Assembly: GCF_000218685.1 (NCBI RefSeq) | Contig: NW_006763302.1 | Span: 285,180-349,179 of the forward strand | Source: Serpula lacrymans var. lacrymans S7.9 | Lineage: Eukaryota > Basidiomycota > Agaricomycetes > Boletales > Serpulaceae | DNA: 64,000 bases | Direction of reading: 5' to 3' | Shown here: positions 11,211-22,861 of the stretch, piece after piece | Layout: each line of letters opens with the position of its first letter | Position numbering within the stretch: position 1 is the first letter of the stretch | Program-made: the position numbers and the translations under genes | Notes under the pieces: model-generated | What the model was told of the DNA's origin: nothing | The model's input: only the letters and a program-made list of their open reading frames with translations | Database searches by the model: none

Positions 11211-11279
11211 TTCCCACACTGAAAAGCACACACAGGCCAAAGCCAAACAGTGTTCACCGCTGGCGGGAATAATCCAGAA

Positions 11280-11660
11280 CAGTAGCACTCGACCATACCA
11301 TATCCACTACCAACTGTGATACCGCCAAATTAGCCACTTCAACAATATGATTCAAGGCAACCATATTAGTGCAGTATAGTAGCACTCAACTATACCTTGC
11401 TTTACTATTCTCTGCTCCAGGTATGGAAATTCCCAGCTATCCCACCGCTAATACGGTACCAGATGCCGCTATGGTGCCACACAACCATACCGCTTGACAA
11501 TGATACAGTATTGCACGACCACACCACTCGACCATACCGCTGGGTAATGGTACAGTATGGCCTGATCATATCAACAATCACAAACTGGGTACTGCCTCAC
11601 GATATGGTGCAACAATGCCATGGCTTCAAGCAAATGTAGCTATGGTACGACGTGATCATA
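11280..11660. repeat. KDZ left subterminal CCATAC-rich region
   Basis: Non-coding stretch with many copies, in both orientations, of CCATAC or GTATGG-like words (for example ACCATACCGC at about 11,494 and 11,532). A similar cluster occurs inside the right end at 22,440-22,800. Subterminal repeats of this kind often serve as transposase binding sites; that role here is inference. Confidence 0.5.
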
Positions 11661-13585
11661 CATACTCCATTTACCACTGTTGCTAGTATCTCTTACGCTA
11701 GGAATAAAATCACTGTAGCATAATCATTGCAATCATATGCATAGCAATTTAATGACAACTAGTCATAATGTCTACGAGAACTATGCATGATAGAAAATCA
11801 AATCATGAGTTTCCAAAGATTGGGATAAGCAGTAGTAGACCTACATACCTAATACCCCGCATTTTGCAGATCTTCAGATGATTCCAGATTGATAGGAAAA
11901 CCTTTGTGTACAGGATTGCATGATCCTGCGACATGTAACTCACAGACTTGCGGATTCATTTCAAAGCACTGTTACCACATTCTGCAGCACTCGAATTAAT
12001 CTGTGCCAGCCAAGGATCTGCATTGGTGTAAGTTGTGAGAAAAGCAGCACGAGAACATTTTGTATGTCCTTTAGCATGAAAACCGTCAACGACAAAAAGA
12101 GTATCTGCAAAAAATTCCGGCTCACACGTCAAGCAATATGGTCCCAGTGCATATGCGAAGTCATACACGACTACTTTGGGAGCTTTAGGCCAGCGTGTAA
12201 CAATGGCCAAGAAAACATCATTGCGGCCTTCTCCTCACGGGATACAGTGGAACCCATAGCATATGCTATGGGTACACCAAGCACACATTATTCCTCCAGT
12301 TAAGCGCTGCTCGCCATACTGGGAATAATACTTTGAGCACTTGTCTCCACGGTGTCCACCAGGCTCGCTGCAAAGATCATACTTGAGGTGAGGATACTGT
12401 GGTTGAGACCGAATTTGCGGCATGCTGTACAAACACCCAGTCTGAATACATTAGAACTATGACGGCCCATTGTAGAATACAAAAAGAAAACCTTACTTTT
12501 TGCCAATGTGAGCCAGAGTCATTCGGTTCACTGGCAGCCCTCACATCATCAGCTAGGGGTGCTTCCTTGGCCAACAGCTTCTTTAATACTTCCCGTGCTT
12601 GTTCGTAAAGCCAAAAGCACAAAGATATCATGCCCGGGGGCTAAACCTCTTTTCTGACATTGTAGTACCTAAGAACATCATATACACTTGGTATCCCAAC
12701 CAAACGCGACATAGTGTCTGTGCCAGGTGATAGAAGAAATTTGTAGACATTATATTGAGCCGACCTATTTATCATTTTCAAGATAGATTCTTCCGCAGCA
12801 AGCTATTATCCATGCAAAAAGTAGAACAAACCGCTTCGGCAGACAAAATAACAATATGAATACTTGCCTACATAAAAGAATTTTGGCACACGCTTGGGGG
12901 GTAGCCCTTCAAGGACAGAGAACCAAAGTGAGAAAGGAATAGTTGTGCTAGTGCCGTGTTAACCGTTTGAAGCCGGGCAAAGATTTTGGGCTGGACTTTG
13001 AACGCGAGAAGCAGCTGGATATGATACGGCGCAAGTCGCCACATGTTTTATGATCTACTATAGCTTGCTGACCATATTGATAACGCATTGATTCTCGTTG
13101 CAGGGAATTATCTTGGGCTACTGTAGGCGGGTGAAGGGAGGAAAGAAGGTGTTTTTGGCTGAAGGCCAGCGTGATGCTGTCCCAGATTGTTTCACATGGT
13201 AAAGGCCCACACTTTGGGCATTTCATGTCGTTGTCGAACCATTGAAGTTGTACATAAGTAAACCATACTGCTCTAAATGTATCCTCCAACACAAAAGGAT
13301 GCAGAGAACCGTAGTTCTCATATTGACGGCTCACAACAGCCACAAATGCGACAAATGGAGTTTCTGACGATGTGAATGCACTTGTGTATTCGTCAAGGAG
13401 GTCATGTGTGAAGACCAAATGATTATTGAAATTGAAAAGGCCTGATTCTTATAAATCTGGCCCAATGAAACGCCGTGGACAGGATGGACATGGCTGTACT
13501 TCAATAGTAGAAGTAAGGGCACCAGTCAGCTTGTAGATAGTGCATGACTGTTGCTCTTTGTCTCGCAGAGCTGAGTAGCTCGCGC

Positions 13586-15403
13586 TGTTATGCACCAAAG
13601 TTGATTGGTAGCATGGACAGGTGTCAATAATGAAGCAAATATTCAAAAAGACTCGCCTTTGCGCCACACAGGCACAGTGCCACGTGGAATAGTAATTAAT
13701 ATTGCCTTTTTGGAACTTGTGGCTAATCAGCACCACTTCTATTGGGCAATCCAGTCACACTCACCTTTGCTTTTCCATTTGGTACTTTCCGCATTTCGGC
13801 ATTTCAGCAAATTTTTGCGTCACCACTGGCTACACATTGCATTGCGCCCTTGCTTTTGTCGTTTCCTTCACTTCCCTTCCTTTGCCTAGCCCCACCATGG
13901 GTCCCTTACTCTCGTTTTTATTCTCACCCGACGGTCGTTTCTGGATCCCCATTTTAGTTCACCTCCTTGTCACCTCCAGCCTCCTCCTCCTCATCTTCTT
14001 TGCTCCCCCACCATATCTGATGTCACCACTTCCTATCCACTTCCATTGCCGATCCGTTGACTACCACGTGCCACTGCTGATATCAGCAAAGCCCCGGCGG
14101 CCGGTCCAAATAGGGCAACAGGTCCATCTTCATGACATCGATCTGCCATCATATACTATCGAAGCATCAGTCGCTCGTCTTGCCTGGTTGGAGCGTGGGT
14201 GGGTAGTTTTTGAGCTGGAGAAGGTTCATCCCCTTGCATCACCCATGTTCATTGCTGTCCCATTCACTTGGGTACACTTATCTTTTGTCCATCGTCTTCG
14301 CTACAGCTACACCTACCACACGCTGCCTGGGACTCACTTGTTCCAAATTGGGACTACTCCTCTCCCTCCCTTGTTTGACCAGGTGGTCCAACACAACCAG
14401 TCCATTGGTAAGGCCATGGAACTGTTGGATTTGGACTAGGTGGTGGACCGGTGGCTCCAGTTTCTTTTTTCTCAGCAGAACATTCATTTACAGTGCGATT
14501 ATTTTTGATTTTTGAATCATTTTTATGGACACATATTTTTTAGAATGCCTGACTGACAATAAAGGAACTGTTTATACTGATAGTGTTTTGCTTTACACTT
14601 TATTTTCTGCATCTTCCCATGACATCATGATTTTCCTGCTCTCTTTTTGCTATTGGACTTTACTTTATGGCTGTACAAACCTGTGACATTACTCACAGCA
14701 TTCATTGTTCTATCCCTTTCTTTTCCTTTTTTTGACAATCTTATCCTGTACTACCTACGCAGGATTCGTCAGCGTACATTCCTTCCTTCATGTTCTTTCT
14801 CATTCTTTTTGCACAGCTATACTGTGCATAGCCTACTTTTCTTTTACTATATAAACCCCTGTATTTTACCTTGTAAAACAACAAGAACTCAAATCCAGAC
14901 TTCTTCTCTAATCTCAAGTTCACTACTCTGCTACTTGTGATCCAGTGTGGTCACAATACTTGCCACTGCTACCACTGTCAACTGCTGTCATCGTCACTCG
15001 TCACTTTTGAAAGTGATTGTCATCCCTTTCGATTAGAGTCCTTCTGAGCACTACAGTCTGTGCATCAGGAGCCTGCTATCACTGGGAACTTTGTCACCTC
15101 ATCATATTGTCATTCTCAAACCTACCTTGTGCTACTATTAGCAAGGTAGTGCTTGTCTATACTCGCCACAAAGCCCCTATCTTTCTGCATTCCAACTATC
15201 CCTCCTCCTCAAAACCACACACCCATACATCTTTGGGTTTTATTTTGAAGGATTGTTATATGTACCACCCCACGAACAACCAGATCACTCCACTGTTCTA
15301 GGAGGCAAAGCCCATAAACAATTTCCGTGGAATCTGGGAGGATTGTGTGTTAGTTTGTTTTTGTGTGTGTGTTTTTTTCTAACAACAGTTCTCATCATCA
15401 ACA
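13586..15403 (+). mobile_element. Solo family-L LTR, full length (1818 bp)
   Basis: TGTTATGCACC at the left end and ATCATCAACA at the right, flanked by GCGC on both sides (13,582-13,585 and 15,404-15,407), a 4-bp target duplication. It is inserted in the KDZ transposase gene. A TATATAAA box lies at about 14,848-14,855 with a likely transcript start downstream, as in the U3/R part of an LTR. An AATAAA lies near 14,549. The left half carries a 245-codon open frame (13,702-14,439), annotated separately. No internal retrotransposon genes of this family occur in the window, so its superfamily is unknown. Confidence 0.85.
13702..14439 (+). CDS. 245-codon open frame inside family-L LTR, unknown
   Basis: Open from ATG 13,702 to TAG 14,437-14,439 within the U3-like part of the LTR. 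The first ~110 residues are hydrophobic (one strong membrane-like stretch around LLLLIFFAPPPYL). The last ~130 look like a soluble domain (VDYHVPLLISAKPRRP, ARLAWLERGWVVFELEKVHP). The copy at 55,014-55,751 keeps the same frame with a single TAA (CAA to TAA) after the IGQ motif. The copy at 435-1412 lacks the second half. Retention of a long frame in two copies hints at a captured or element-encoded protein, but a chance frame in a GC-moderate LTR is possible. I recognise no family. Confidence 0.35.
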   Translation: MPFWNLWLISTTSIGQSSHTHLCFSIWYFPHFGISANFCVTTGYTLHCALAFVVSFTSLPLPSPTMGPLLSFLFSPDGRFWIPILVHLLVTSSLLLLIFFAPPPYLMSPLPIHFHCRSVDYHVPLLISAKPRRPVQIGQQVHLHDIDLPSYTIEASVARLAWLERGWVVFELEKVHPLASPMFIAVPFTWVHLSFVHRLRYSYTYHTLPGTHLFQIGTTPLPPLFDQVVQHNQSIGKAMELLDLD

Positions 15404-16795
15404 GCGCGGGAGCAGCTGCAAAATGAGTTTTTTTTGAGTGGAAGGAGTGTGGGGGCAATTTGGATAGGATGAGGGCAGGGGTAATATACTACATCTTCAT
15501 TGATTGATGCCCAGATAGGTGGTAGAATATATTCATAGGATATGGCTTGATGTCCTTTTGCTTTCACTGTCCGGACATGGGTAGTTTTTTAGTATACAGA
15601 CATGAGTATTGACAGTAACCGTAATAAACATGATGGCTCGTACCTGACAACTCTGCGGGATTTTGACTTGTCTTCTCAGCATTGAGGTCCCTTGCGTTAG
15701 AATCACTTGTCACCAATTTTTGCAGCTGGTGACGAGCCCTCATTACATGGACACATGTGCTACTGTGATCTTTACTACAACTCCAGTGTCCCTCTCCTGT
15801 ATTTGACCCTGTGTGACGGACTATAGCTCGACTTTTGATGGCTGGCTGATTAGGTAGTGACACCAAGAAAACATTCATTGAGATGTCATCGTCAACTGTC
15901 TGGCGAAAGAATAAAACCACAGGCTCTTTATCTCATAGAAATAAGTCCTCAAGTCAACATAAAATGCTGCCAAGTCCCAAAAAATATCATACTCACCATT
16001 GTAGCAAAAACTGGTTTTATCCTGGGGAAAACATTCTTCTCCGAGCTCTTCGAGAAACTGAACATGCATACATTCATTTGCTTTTGGACAAAAGCAGACA
16101 ATGACCCATTCTGAGCTGATCTTCTTCATTTGAAGATGGTACCAGGTATCCTGTTTGGAGAGTATATTTGTTACTATATGTGTATGCCCTGGCCCAATTG
16201 AGAAACATACCATACATGATTGATTCTTTGCATCCCAACCCTGAACAACAAAGATTGTGCAGCTGATTTGATAGATTGGAACACACCCCGCCAACGCGAG
16301 ATCTGCAAAATTCTCATAGCCATTTGCAAGATTTGTCCCAGGAGTTCCAGATTCTTGAGCAAGTACAGGCCGGGTTGGTGAATCTACAAAGAGCATAGCC
16401 TGAGTAGCATTGAAGTCAGTGATGTCGCCCTGACTTTCATCATGCATTCCACTGTCTTCAACCACTCATTTCCTCTTGGATTGTCGACTCTTCACCATTC
16501 TCGGAGCCCCAGTGTATCGCGATTGTTTTTCTGGAGTGAAAGTGGAAGCCACGTCAAGCAAACACAGGGCCTTAGTTTTGTTAGTAGTAGAGTAAGCATG
16601 TAAGCCTAAAGGATTTGTGATTCCTACATAATCTGTTGCAACAGTCGCACCGGGGCTCAAGACATAGTTGATGGTCGCAATACTAGCAGGCCTGGGGGTA
16701 CTACTTGACACGTATTGGGATGGTGAGGGCGGGGGTGTAGTCACAAACATTTGTTGAGGTGATATACTCAACTTGTTGAATCTCCGTATCTTCAT

Positions 16796-17281
16796 CTCTT
16801 CATGGTCCAGCGAGTGTTAATTGTAGCACATTTGAACTTGGTACCACGTGTCACCATTTTTCCTTATTGAGATTGCGATCTAATCGGTTTGATCAGCCAC
16901 TCATGATCAGTACTCAGTATGGTTTTCTATGACTCTCGCTCAGCTGCCTGTTGGCACCTCAGGTATATAGTTTCTCTACACCATACTCCAGCTCTGATCT
17001 GCCACACCCAGAAAATTTCCATCAGACCTCATATATAGCGATGGGAGGCATGTCTTTGCCTTGCTCATCTTTTGCGCCAGGTCATTCATTATGCCTGCCT
17101 CAAATACTGGTAAACCTCTTTGACACTGTTGAAAATGCCCCGGTCATCCGCCTATGTCATTGTGTCAGCACACTAAGGCTGGGAGGATTCATCTACAGTT
17201 TGTAAGTTCCACTCACTTGTTTTTTATTTAATATAACAGACTCTGACATTTTGTATTTAACAATTTAATACAACATCAGGT
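16796..17281. other. Divergent spacer between KDZ transposase and coiled-coil gene
   Basis: Lies between the 5' end of the minus-strand transposase and the plus-strand accessory gene, so it should hold both promoters. The early exons of the accessory gene may start near 16,930-17,200, but I cannot fix a start codon with confidence. Confidence 0.35.
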
Positions 17282-18376
17282 TCAGGCCGACAAGGGAGGA
17301 GGCTCATCTACCCACCAGACCCAATTAGATGCACCTCAAGCTGAAACCGGGACTCCAGTAGTAGAAACTTTCCAAGAGCAACATGTAGTTATGTCTGATG
17401 TCCTTTCCTCAATTCATGAAGATAGTCCAGCCTCAGGTCCGAGCAACACTCAATGCTTGCCCACGCTTGCCATAGGGCCTAGCATGGTATCACAGTGCAG
17501 TACAGTACAACCGCCGCCGCCAATAGGACCTGAAACTGCATCCACAGTTTCTGTAAGTTTTTTCTCTTTTTCTTAAGATTCCAAACTGACTTTTGAATTT
17601 CTATATTACACTCGCAGGAGCACAATATTGATCCCGTGCTACTCCACCTTGACGCACCTCAATCTCCCAATCCTTTCCAGCAAACACTCTCCTTGCCTGA
17701 AACCCCGCAATCATACCTGTCTCGTGAATCCGAAGCTGTAACTGGGTCAGACATGACCAACAGTAGCTATGCAGGAACTTGCTGAAACCAGCCTGAAAAA
17801 CCCACTTTATGGTTGCATTGAGGGAGCAAAGAGAGGTGTGAGTGATTGGCGTGAGTGATTCATATTTTGTGCTAATTTGTAGTTGACAAAATCTTTTATA
17901 TCAAGCTATTCTACGTACCACACGGCTCAGACCCTTTTTAATGACATCAAAACAAGCATCTGCACGGTTTGCAAGATGCATGGAGGATCTGGTTGTGCAT
18001 GTAAGGTATCTTGTTGCCCACTTACCACCCCTTGCTAATGTGCTCTACTGACAGGCCGAACGTCTCTCGCACAAAAAAAATTGCTGGCTGCTCTTAGCAG
18101 CCCAGCATCCCCAGGTCAATGCCCATTTTATCCACATCTCCTCGCTTGCGTTGTGAGGCCAAGGCTGACACTAACCAGATTGTGAACTCATTTGCCGACA
18201 CTATCAACAACCTTCAGAATGCTCGGCGAACCGATGCCATCGAGTTGTCGCAAAAACTCTCAGAAGCTAATCGGTCTAAGGAACGGGCAGAGGCTGAGTT
18301 AGCTAGACAACAGGTTGACCTTGCAGAAAAAGATGCATTGATCTCTGAATACAGAAGCCGGCTGGGGTTGTCTTAA
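17282..18376 (+). CDS. KDZ-element accessory protein with C-terminal coiled coil (start uncertain)
   Basis: A multi-exon plus-strand gene. An exon at about 17,282-17,551 encodes a Gln/Ser/Pro-rich segment (EDSPASGPSN) and ends at a GTAAGT donor. The next exon starts at about 17,617 (EHNIDPVLLHLDAPQ). Further short exons follow around 17,763-17,836 (QELAETSLKNPLYGCIEGA) and 17,900-18,000 (NDIKTSICTVCKMHG). The last exon ends at a TAA at 18,374-18,376, and its tail is a clear coiled coil (ADTINNLQNARRTDAIELSQ, then an Ala/Glu/Arg-rich heptad region). Reading shifts frame between segments, explained partly by introns, so the model is incomplete. No known domain. Its position between transposase and viroplasmin-like gene suggests an element-borne function. 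Confidence 0.45.
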
Positions 18377-18557
18377 TGTGTAGTTTCATTTGATATAGTG
18401 GTGATGACAATAAATTTGTGAATGATTGCCTACCATTCCTACATTGGCCGTATCTATGCTAAATTGTAAAAATGCAACTTTTCCTAAGTTTAAATGACAC
18501 ATCAGATATATTTCTGAAGGAAAGCGGCAGGCCTGTATGCTACAGATTACATATAGA

Positions 18558-19188
18558 TTAATCTAGAACCACCTGGCAACATTCTACCGGGAGATCCTCC
18601 AGCTCGCTCCACAGATCTGTACTCGAAGACTTTGAGCTTGCATCTTGTGGGTCTTGTGGGGGATATGGATCCCTCGGCCAGGACGGCCCTCCAGGCCTAG
18701 GAACAGGATGCAGGCGGTTTAGCAAATAGTTCTGCCTGTACTTCACAATAGCCTCTCAAAATGTACCATACTTCTTATATACATTTCCTGAAACACCGTT
18801 GTCACGAACTGAGACATCATCCCTGCCAGAGTGATCAATCCCAACACGTAAGTCATGAGTCTGTACTGGACTTACCATGAGTAAAATACCCCAACTTCTT
18901 GCCCCACAGAAATCACAAAGAACCCTTCAGGTTCTATTCCCGGATCTGGGGCATGGACATTATCAGGATGTGGGATACCTGGATTGTCAACATCTCTGTC
19001 AACAACCCTAGGCGTTGAGTTGTTGAGGGGTGGTGGCAAGACTATGTGGTTGCACTGCAATTGTTGCACCAACCTCTGTCAATTCTTTGTAGTGGAGGTG
19101 GTTGTACTGGTTGTGGTTGTGGTTGTGGTTGTGACACTACAATTATTTGATGTTGTAATCGTAGTGGTAGTGGTAGTAGTTGCTGTAC
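18558..19188 (-). pseudogene. KDZ-element Thr-rich protein with RNase H1 N-terminal (viroplasmin-like) domain, decayed
   Basis: Two exons are clear, 19,188-18,876 and 18,822-18,558, joined by a 53-nt intron. Exon one opens with a run of Thr codons (about 30 residues, nearly all Thr) and then a Pro-rich linker. The domain crosses the intron: FFVISVGQEVGVFYSWDDVS, then VSGNVYKKYG, followed by a helix and a Pro-rich C-terminus. The layout matches the intact protein at 2158-2890. In-frame TGA stops occur at 19,079-19,081 and 18,756-18,758, both where Arg fits, so the gene is probably dead. Upstream exons toward 19,250 are not resolved. In known proteins this domain binds RNA-DNA hybrids or dsRNA; a role in transposition is inference. 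Confidence 0.6.
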
Positions 19189-19464
19189 CTGTTATAGAAA
19201 AAGACATTAAAAACGAATCTATGTATGTAGTATAGTATGCACCTTTATCATACATTGGCGCTCAACTATATGAGCAATGATCGTCAAAAAAAATGTTTCA
19301 ATATATCTACCATACTATCATAAAAGATCGTGCTTGACTAACTGATAAAGGCCTTGCCTTCATTCCCTCCCCGACATTTCACAATGTTTGTCGTTCCCGA
19401 ACAAGCCCAAGGTGAGAACCTGTGATTTATAGGAATAGTCAGTGATTGATTTACTGGTGACTAT

Positions 19465-19880
19465 TGTTACGATTTCTATTGGACATTTAAGGACTACTCA
19501 TTTTACTTTATTCATTGGTTATACCATTGGACTGATGACTCATTTCCTTCACATACACTCCCGTTCTTCTCGCATTTGCATTACCTATTATAGTACTTAG
19601 TCCTTAACGGACGGACCTGCCCTAGATAGGACCTAACTCCTATCACCGATTCTTTCCATTATAAATACACATGCAACAGTAGTAGTATTCTCCAATACAA
19701 TCCTATGCAGTTTACGCTTACAAAGCTAGACTCTTAAGATCAAGACTTCTACTCAGAAGAAGACCAACTCTCGTTGGAAGAACTCAACTCTGCACTACAT
19801 TCTCAAACTTGTCCTCGGATAAGTCTCTTTACAAAACCTCGACGAACCCTCGGACTTTGTTAAGCACTTTGTGCGTAACA
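19465..19880 (+). mobile_element. Solo LTR of a third family ('H') with 5-bp target duplication
   Basis: 416 bp, TGTTACGATTTC ... GTGCGTAACA, flanked by ACTAT at 19,460-19,464 and 19,881-19,885. It contains a TATAAATA box at about 19,661. It has no sequence similarity to family G beyond the terminal TGTTAC. It lies in the upstream part or first intron of the accessory gene ending at 21,480. Orientation is assigned from the TATA box. Confidence 0.88.
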
Positions 19881-19920
19881 ACTATTAGCCAGGCAACAGG
19901 TCACTCACGAAGACATGAGG

Positions 19921-21480
19921 AAGGTAGCGGCAGAGTTTGATTGGAAAATTGCCGAAAAAAAAGCTGAAATCAAAGAGATCGTTAAGAAGAGAGGGAAAAT
20001 ACAGAGAGGTGGTGGAGTAGGTACATCAGTATTACTGCAGACTTGACAGAGTCGAGCTTACCTTTTGAAAGGCCCTTTGATCACCGCCCAATCTGAACTC
20101 ACAATGCTCGAAAAGGAACAGCTCCATGCAAAAGAAAGACTACAGGCTGCAAAAAGAGGTAAAGTAGAACATGTTCAAGAAAAGTGTAGAAACATATGAT
20201 ATTACCTATTCTAGACGATAAAAATCAGCAAAGAAATACCAGAAGCATTGAAGGAGAACATGATGAGGGCAATAAAACCAACAAGGAATGTGAGGCGCAG
20301 GAAGACACAGCGGGGGGGGCGGGAGAAAGTGTGGCCAAATGCGAGGCCGCAGAAGGCGAAGTTGCAGTTTGTGAGGTCACAGAACAAGAGCAGGGGGAGC
20401 TTGAGGCTCAACAAAAGGAAGGGGGTGAGGAACACGAGGTTCCAGCAGAAGGTCAGGATGGCCTAGCTGAAGAAGAGGGGTCTGGAGGACAAGCTGATCT
20501 GGCTGCAAAGTTAGCGAAGGTGGAAGCAGAGCTCAAACAGATGAAAAAAGAGTCAGGGAAAAAAAGAGGACGAAATGAAGACTTAATTGACGGAGGAGAC
20601 GACGAGGACATTGATAAAGGACCCAAGAAAAAGAGGAAAGCCAGACAAAAAGAAGGAAGTCACCCACCTCAAAAGGACGAGACATCAGAAGGTAATAATG
20701 GTAATAATATAACAAAAAAAGACTGCCAGTGACTGATTTGATGCTGTAGAAAAAGAAAGGCGAGGACAACTGGAGATCAAGAAATTTCTTCAAAATCCAA
20801 ATGGATTGACAATTGATCCTGTCATTCGAGCACATATTAGGGCAAGTGCTGATCATTTCCCTGAAGCTGCACGAACCTCACGCCAGCTTGCTCTGCACTG
20901 TCTGACCACCAATCGCGAGAACATCATATGTCTCTTCCACCAAGACAACGACAAAACCGACTCCATTGCAAGTGAGATGAGATTGAAATATGTCATTTCA
21001 GGGACACCTCATGTTCAACAAGTCAACAGGTTGAAAGTTAATCAAGTGGAACGTGTGGCCAATTATCTCCATTGTGGATGTCCAGAGGACACTGCCCTAT
21101 TTGACTTCTACTTGTGGAAATGTCTGCGAGCCACAGACGCTGAAGGGAACAACAAGGAGAGTTTAAAGGACCAAGTGATTCCGCCACGCTTGCGCTACTT
21201 TCTATATGAGGCAATGCAGGATTTCAGAATAAATATCGACATGCTCTACTCCTACAAAAGCAAGAACACAGAAGCCCAAAAAACATTATTGCGCCAGTTT
21301 ATTGGTTGTGCAGTGGATAAATTGCACACTCTTACTGAGAAGGATGGCGAAGACAAGGAAGTTTTTGGGTTGGAATCGGGCACTAGTGCAAGTTTTGCCA
21401 CACATTATTCTCGTCACAATCCTATTAGCTACTCCTCTCCCAGAGGAGCCACACCTTCAGAATCATCAGAGTCAGACTAG
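19921..21480 (+). CDS. KDZ-element accessory protein: charged coiled-coil region plus unknown C-terminal domain
   Basis: Supported exons are about 19,886-20,013, about 20,063-20,160, 20,215-20,691 and 20,750-21,480, joined by GT-AG introns with frame continuity at the last two junctions. The N-terminal part is helical (MLEKEQLHAKERLQAAKR). The middle is Glu-rich and then Lys-rich with a bipartite nuclear-signal-like block (KGPKKKRKARQK). The last exon encodes a 240-residue globular region starting FLQNPNGLTIDP, with a conserved-looking CGCPEDTALFDFYLWKC segment and an acidic Ser-rich tail. I do not recognise the domain. No in-frame stop interrupts the last two exons, unlike the other genes of the element. 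The 5' end is unsettled, because an LTR lies there. Confidence 0.5.
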
Positions 21481-21631
21481 TTATAGAACAGCTACATAGT
21501 CAAAACAATTTTCCTACAGGCTAACTTCATGCAAACCAAAGAAATTGTGCAAATCACTGATTTGAAACAAAGAGCTTGCTAGTATTCAATATGGCAATAT
21601 TGTGTGAACAAAATTATATCAAAACAAAAAC

Positions 21632-21720
21632 AGAGCGAGGATTTGAACCCTCGAGTCTCATTTCACTGTGCCACACTGTGGTCCGACACAAAAAACCATG
21701 TGAGCCTTGCAAGCTAACCA
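21632..21720 (-). other. tRNA-like B-box and T-arm, possible SINE relic
   Basis: The minus strand contains a perfect T-arm, CGAGG-GTTCAAAT-CCTCG, whose GGTTCAAATCC core (complement of 21,639-21,649) is a canonical RNA polymerase III B box. About 60 bp upstream a weak A-box-like stretch (TAGCTTGCAAGG) occurs. An acceptor stem does not form with the sequence after the T-arm, and I cannot fold a clean anticodon arm, so this is not a functional tRNA gene. A tRNA-derived SINE or decayed tRNA is plausible. Confidence 0.3.
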
Positions 21721-22439
21721 AAAAATGTGGTTCCATGCAACTACCACGTAGTGTGAGGCAACAATAAACTATAACTAAAACAGAACCTGTCTCCTACTGC
21801 ACTTGCAGGGAGTAAGAGGTTCAATGAGCTTTGAGGTTGACAGACGCTAGTAAATATAGCAAGTAGAGGACTTGGGAGTAAACTCAAGGGTTTTGGTTGA
21901 GGAGTAAAGCGGGTAAACTCAGTAATAGAAAACTAAAGAGCTATACATGCAATATGTAGGGTTTATATAGCTAACTGTCCGTTCCTTTAGACTAAAAGGA
22001 GAATAGATGAAAAGTGGTCTGAGGAATAAATTGTCCAATAAGAAAAAGGGAACAACTATCGTACGACTTTAACTTGATTAATCAGCAGGTGAGAGAATTG
22101 TACTAATAATAGATGTTTGTCACGCATGTTCAGGAACCGTATCCTCATGATGAGGTACGATCCTGATCAAAGTGTTTATTAGTATATCCAGGCCTTGATG
22201 GGGGTTGGAGCTGGTTGGCGAGATGCCTACTACCAGTCCCTACCCATCATGCTGGCTGGCTGGGAGTGACCAGTCTTTGATCTGTGATATAAAGTGGTAG
22301 CGGTGGTTAAGAAAGCCTATGAGGGCTATGAGAAGTAAGATAGCAAACAATACCTCTAGCCCTAGAGCCAGAGGTGTAATGGGAAAAGTGTTCGAGAACC
22401 AAGACATAGAGAAGATAAGAAAAAGGTAAAATGGTCCTT

Positions 22440-22800
22440 ACACGTGGTTTTGCAACTGTGCAATTGTGCAATAATACCAAACCAATTGTATAGATATGTA
22501 CACAGAAACCATATTACCCAGGATGATTTCCAGGAACCATATTGTGCAATTGCAGTACAGAATTGTCTGACCATACTGCTAGATATGGTCAGGGAGTACC
22601 AAACCAATTGTATAGATATGGTACACAGAAACCATACTACCCAGGATGATTTCCAGGAACCATATTGTGCAGTTGCAGTACAGAATTGTCTGACCATACT
22701 GCTAGATATGTTTCATTCATATTGAGATATGGTGTTATGTACATGTATCATCGTGTATTATTGTATACAGTAAAATGTCACCATACTGTGCAATCATTAC
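22440..22800. repeat. KDZ right subterminal region with 122-bp tandem duplication
   Basis: Two near-identical copies of a 122-bp unit start at TACCAAACCAATTG (22,475 and 22,597) and end at GCTAGATATG (22,710). The units and flanks are rich in CCATAC/ATATGG words, as in the left subterminal region. Confidence 0.75.
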
Positions 22801-22861
22801 GGTGGGCTGTGAACCTGCGTGGGGCAAATGTCATATGTGGCTGAAAGTGGCATGTCGTGAG

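Larger units (their letters stand above)
11850..16795 (-). pseudogene. KDZ transposase with SWIM-like cysteine cluster, split by a solo LTR
   Basis: Minus strand, many introns. The N-terminal part (16,795 to about 15,560) leads to a SWIM-like cysteine cluster: FCPKANECMHVQFLEELGE at about 16,080, then GEGHWSCSKD with CVHVMRARHQL at about 15,750. After the LTR insertion follow CPKCGPLPCETIWDSITLAF (about 13,230), CSKYYSQYGEQRLTGGIM (about 12,320), KAPKVVVYDFAYALGPYC (about 12,170), DGFHAKGHTKC and NSSAAECGNSALK. The last four are KDZ catalytic-core blocks. The frame meets TGA at 11,956-11,958, where relatives have Arg in KRIRKSVSYM; SYMSQDHAILYTKVF follows in the same frame. A family-L LTR (13,586-15,403) separates the halves. 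KDZ transposases expand greatly in mushroom genomes. Confidence 0.85.

Noticed and set aside
19080..19200. Plus-strand Val-rich open frame
   Set aside because: The GTT/GTG run is the complement of the Thr codons of the minus-strand viroplasmin-like gene.
21632..21720. Functional tRNA gene
   Set aside because: T-arm and B box are good, but no acceptor stem or clean anticodon arm can be formed; kept only as a tRNA-like relic.
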